Assembly (NCBI GenBank): GCA_035315685.1
Contig: DATFXR010000613.1
Coordinates: forward strand, 1-6,628
Origin: QHWK01 sp035315685
GTDB lineage: Bacteria > Acidobacteriota > Vicinamibacteria > Vicinamibacterales > CAVVIG01
DNA length: 6,628 nt
Direction of reading: 5' to 3'
In this document: positions 5,110 through 6,628 of the stretch, piece by piece
How the letters are laid out: each line of letters opens with the position of its first letter
Position numbering within the stretch: position 1 is the stretch's first letter
The notes under the pieces: model-generated
Told to the model about the DNA's origin: nothing
Seen by the model: the letters and a program-made list of their open reading frames with translations, nothing else
The model's database searches: none
Made by a program: the position numbers and the translations under genes

Positions 5110-6628
5110 CTACAATCCGAATACGAACAGCGCGTACCCCGCGGCGATCGCGACGTACTGCTTGCCGTCCACTGCAAACGCGATGGGGTTCGCTTTCACG
5201 GCCCCGCCGAGTTGCAGATCCCAGAGCGGCTTGCCGTTCTCGGCGTCGAGCGCGAAGAAATTTCCTTCTTCCGTGCCTCCGAAGAGGAGGCCGCCCGCGG
5301 TGGTGAGCAGCCCCGTCCACGGCGGCGAGAGGAGCTTGAACTCCCATTTCAGCGCGCCAGTGGTCGCCTCCAGCGCACGCACCGCGCCCCAGGCATCGTC
5401 GCCGTTGACGGCGCGTCCGCCGCCGGCCACGAAGGGCTCGCCGGGCGCGTACTTCGACTCCCCCTTGTAGTAGTAGGTGCCCATCTCGCGCGCCGGCTGG
5501 TAGAAGAGCTTCGTGACCGGGCTGTACGACGGGCTCGGCCAGTTCGACGCGCCCTGAATGTTCGGAAACACGAGCGTGCCTTCGGTGCTCGGATCCATCC
5601 CCGGCTTCAGCCGCGGGCGCCCCTTCGCGTCCAGCCCCTCTGCCCACGTCTGTTTCGCGTACGGCGTGCCGCTGATGAACTCGCCGGTCTCGCGATCGAG
5701 GACGTAGTAAAAGGCATTGCGATTGGCCATCGCGACCAGCTTGCGCGCGCGCCCGTTGATCGTCGCGTCGAAGAGGATCGGGATCTCGTTCGAGTCCCAG
5801 TCGTGCACGTCGTGCGGCGTGAACTGGAAGTGCCACTTGATCGTGCCGTCAGCCGGATTCAGCGCGAGCAGCGAACAGGTGTAGAGGTTGTCGCCCGGGC
5901 GCACGTCGCCGTTCCAGTCGGGACCCGGATTGCCGGTGCCCCAGTACACGAGATTGAGCGCGGGGTCGTACGAACCGGTCAGCCACGACGAGCCGCCACC
6001 GTTCTTCCAGCTGTCGCCGCCCCAGCTGTCGAAGCCGGGTTCGCCCGGACCGGGCACCGTGTAGGTGCGCCACACGCGCTTGCCGGTCTTCGGATCGTAC
6101 GCGTCGAGGAAACCGCGAATGCCGGCCTCCGCACCGGACACGCCGACGATGATGCGATCGGTGAGCGCGAGCGGCGCGTTGGTGAGGTAGTGCCCGAGCT
6201 TGTTCTCGTCGACCACGGTATCCCACCGCACCGCGCCCGACTTCGCGTCGAGCGCGATCAGATGGCCGTGGACGGTGCCGAAGAACACGGTGTCGCCGAG
6301 AATCGCTACACCGCGATTCACCGGCGGCGAGCCGATGACGATGACGTCGGTCGGAATCGGCGGCGTATAGGTCCACAGCGGGCGGCCGCTGCGCGCGTCG
6401 AGCGCGGTCACCGTGCTCGGTGGCTCGGTGATGTAGATCACGCCGTCGACGACGATCGGCGACGTCTCCACGATCCCGGTGCGTCGCACCTGATAGACCC
6501 ATGCCGGCTTCAGCCGCGCGACGTTCGAGCGATCGATCTCTTTGAGCGGCGAGAAGCGATGCGCCTGATAGTTGCCCGAGTAGGTGAGCCAGTTCGACGG
6601 CTCGCGATCGGCGTTGGCGATGCGCTCG
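5110..6628 (-). CDS. PQQ-dependent dehydrogenase (quinoprotein, eight-bladed propeller), N-terminus beyond the window
   Basis: The frame is open from the right edge to TAG at 5110-5112, giving 505 visible residues. The GTG at 6489 is internal, because conserved family sequence (WLTYSGNYQAHRFSPLKEIDRSNV, in two stretches) lies upstream of it. Perhaps 50-80 residues, including any signal peptide, are missing. Repeated ALDAxxGxxxW tryptophan-docking motifs mark a methanol/ethanol dehydrogenase-type propeller that oxidises an alcohol or sugar in the periplasm. Probable cofactor and metal residues are present: Glu in GAEAGIRG (6127-6129), Asn in TGNPGPDWN (5929-5931) and Asp in HDWDSN (5794-5796). 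Two residues after that Asp is Asn, not the extra Asp of lanthanide-type enzymes. The vicinal Cys-Cys over PQQ is absent (GSPPVNRG instead), and no haem CxxCH is visible. It converges on the E2 gene and so belongs to another transcription unit. Substrate unknown. Confidence 0.9.
   Translation of the reverse strand, partial: ERIANADREPSNWLTYSGNYQAHRFSPLKEIDRSNVARLKPAWVYQVRRTGIVETSPIVVDGVIYITEPPSTVTALDARSGRPLWTYTPPIPTDVIVIGSPPVNRGVAILGDTVFFGTVHGHLIALDAKSGAVRWDTVVDENKLGHYLTNAPLALTDRIIVGVSGAEAGIRGFLDAYDPKTGKRVWRTYTVPGPGEPGFDSWGGDSWKNGGGSSWLTGSYDPALNLVYWGTGNPGPDWNGDVRPGDNLYTCSLLALNPADGTIKWHFQFTPHDVHDWDSNEIPILFDATINGRARKLVAMANRNAFYYVLDRETGEFISGTPYAKQTWAEGLDAKGRPRLKPGMDPSTEGTLVFPNIQGASNWPSPSYSPVTKLFYQPAREMGTYYYKGESKYAPGEPFVAGGGRAVNGDDAWGAVRALEATTGALKWEFKLLSPPWTGLLTTAGGLLFGGTEEGNFFALDAENGKPLWDLQLGGAVKANPIAFAVDGKQYVAIAAGYALFVFGL

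Overview
The window is about 6.6 kb of GC-rich bacterial DNA. It holds five same-direction genes on the + strand (the first cut by the left edge), then one convergent gene on the - strand cut by the right edge. High GC, a periplasmic-type PQQ dehydrogenase and several short dispersed-looking palindromic repeats fit a soil Acidobacteriota (perhaps Vicinamibacteria-like) genome. That placement is inference from general impression; no marker gene is present to prove it.

Layout: 1-259, C-terminal end of a beta-hydroxyacid dehydrogenase (3-hydroxyisobutyrate dehydrogenase family). 256-1212 and 1229-2305, alpha and beta subunits of a thiamine-diphosphate 2-oxoacid dehydrogenase E1. 2443-3792, an M24 (aminopeptidase P/creatinase fold) protein. 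3792-4976, the lipoyl-bearing E2 acyltransferase. 5110-6628 (minus strand), a PQQ-dependent dehydrogenase missing its N-terminus. The + strand genes look like one transcription unit, with a 4-nt overlap, a 16-nt gap, a 137-nt gap that is nearly all repeat, and a 1-nt overlap. E1 and E2 would form a pyruvate/acetoin/branched-chain type complex that makes an acyl-CoA. No E3 (lipoamide dehydrogenase) is present here. The substrate cannot be fixed from sequence alone, but the upstream hydroxyacid dehydrogenase and the embedded M24 protein suggest a dedicated catabolic operon rather than a housekeeping complex.

The most unusual aspect is the set of palindromic repeats of three unrelated types that sit at, or inside, the genes of this operon. 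A 9-bp-periodic CGCAGAG palindrome of 81 bp lies in frame inside the 5' end of the E1 beta gene. A GGCTGAT-type inverted repeat fills the E1 beta/M24 gap, and a half-copy of the same type is translated as part of an E2 inter-domain linker. A 137-bp composite palindrome containing three 34-bp tandem copies separates the convergent genes and supplies the E2 stop codon. E2 also carries a perfect 21-bp tandem duplication. The M24 protein lacks one of the five usual metal ligands (Cys replaces Asp), and the quinoprotein lacks the vicinal cysteine pair typical of methanol/ethanol dehydrogenases.
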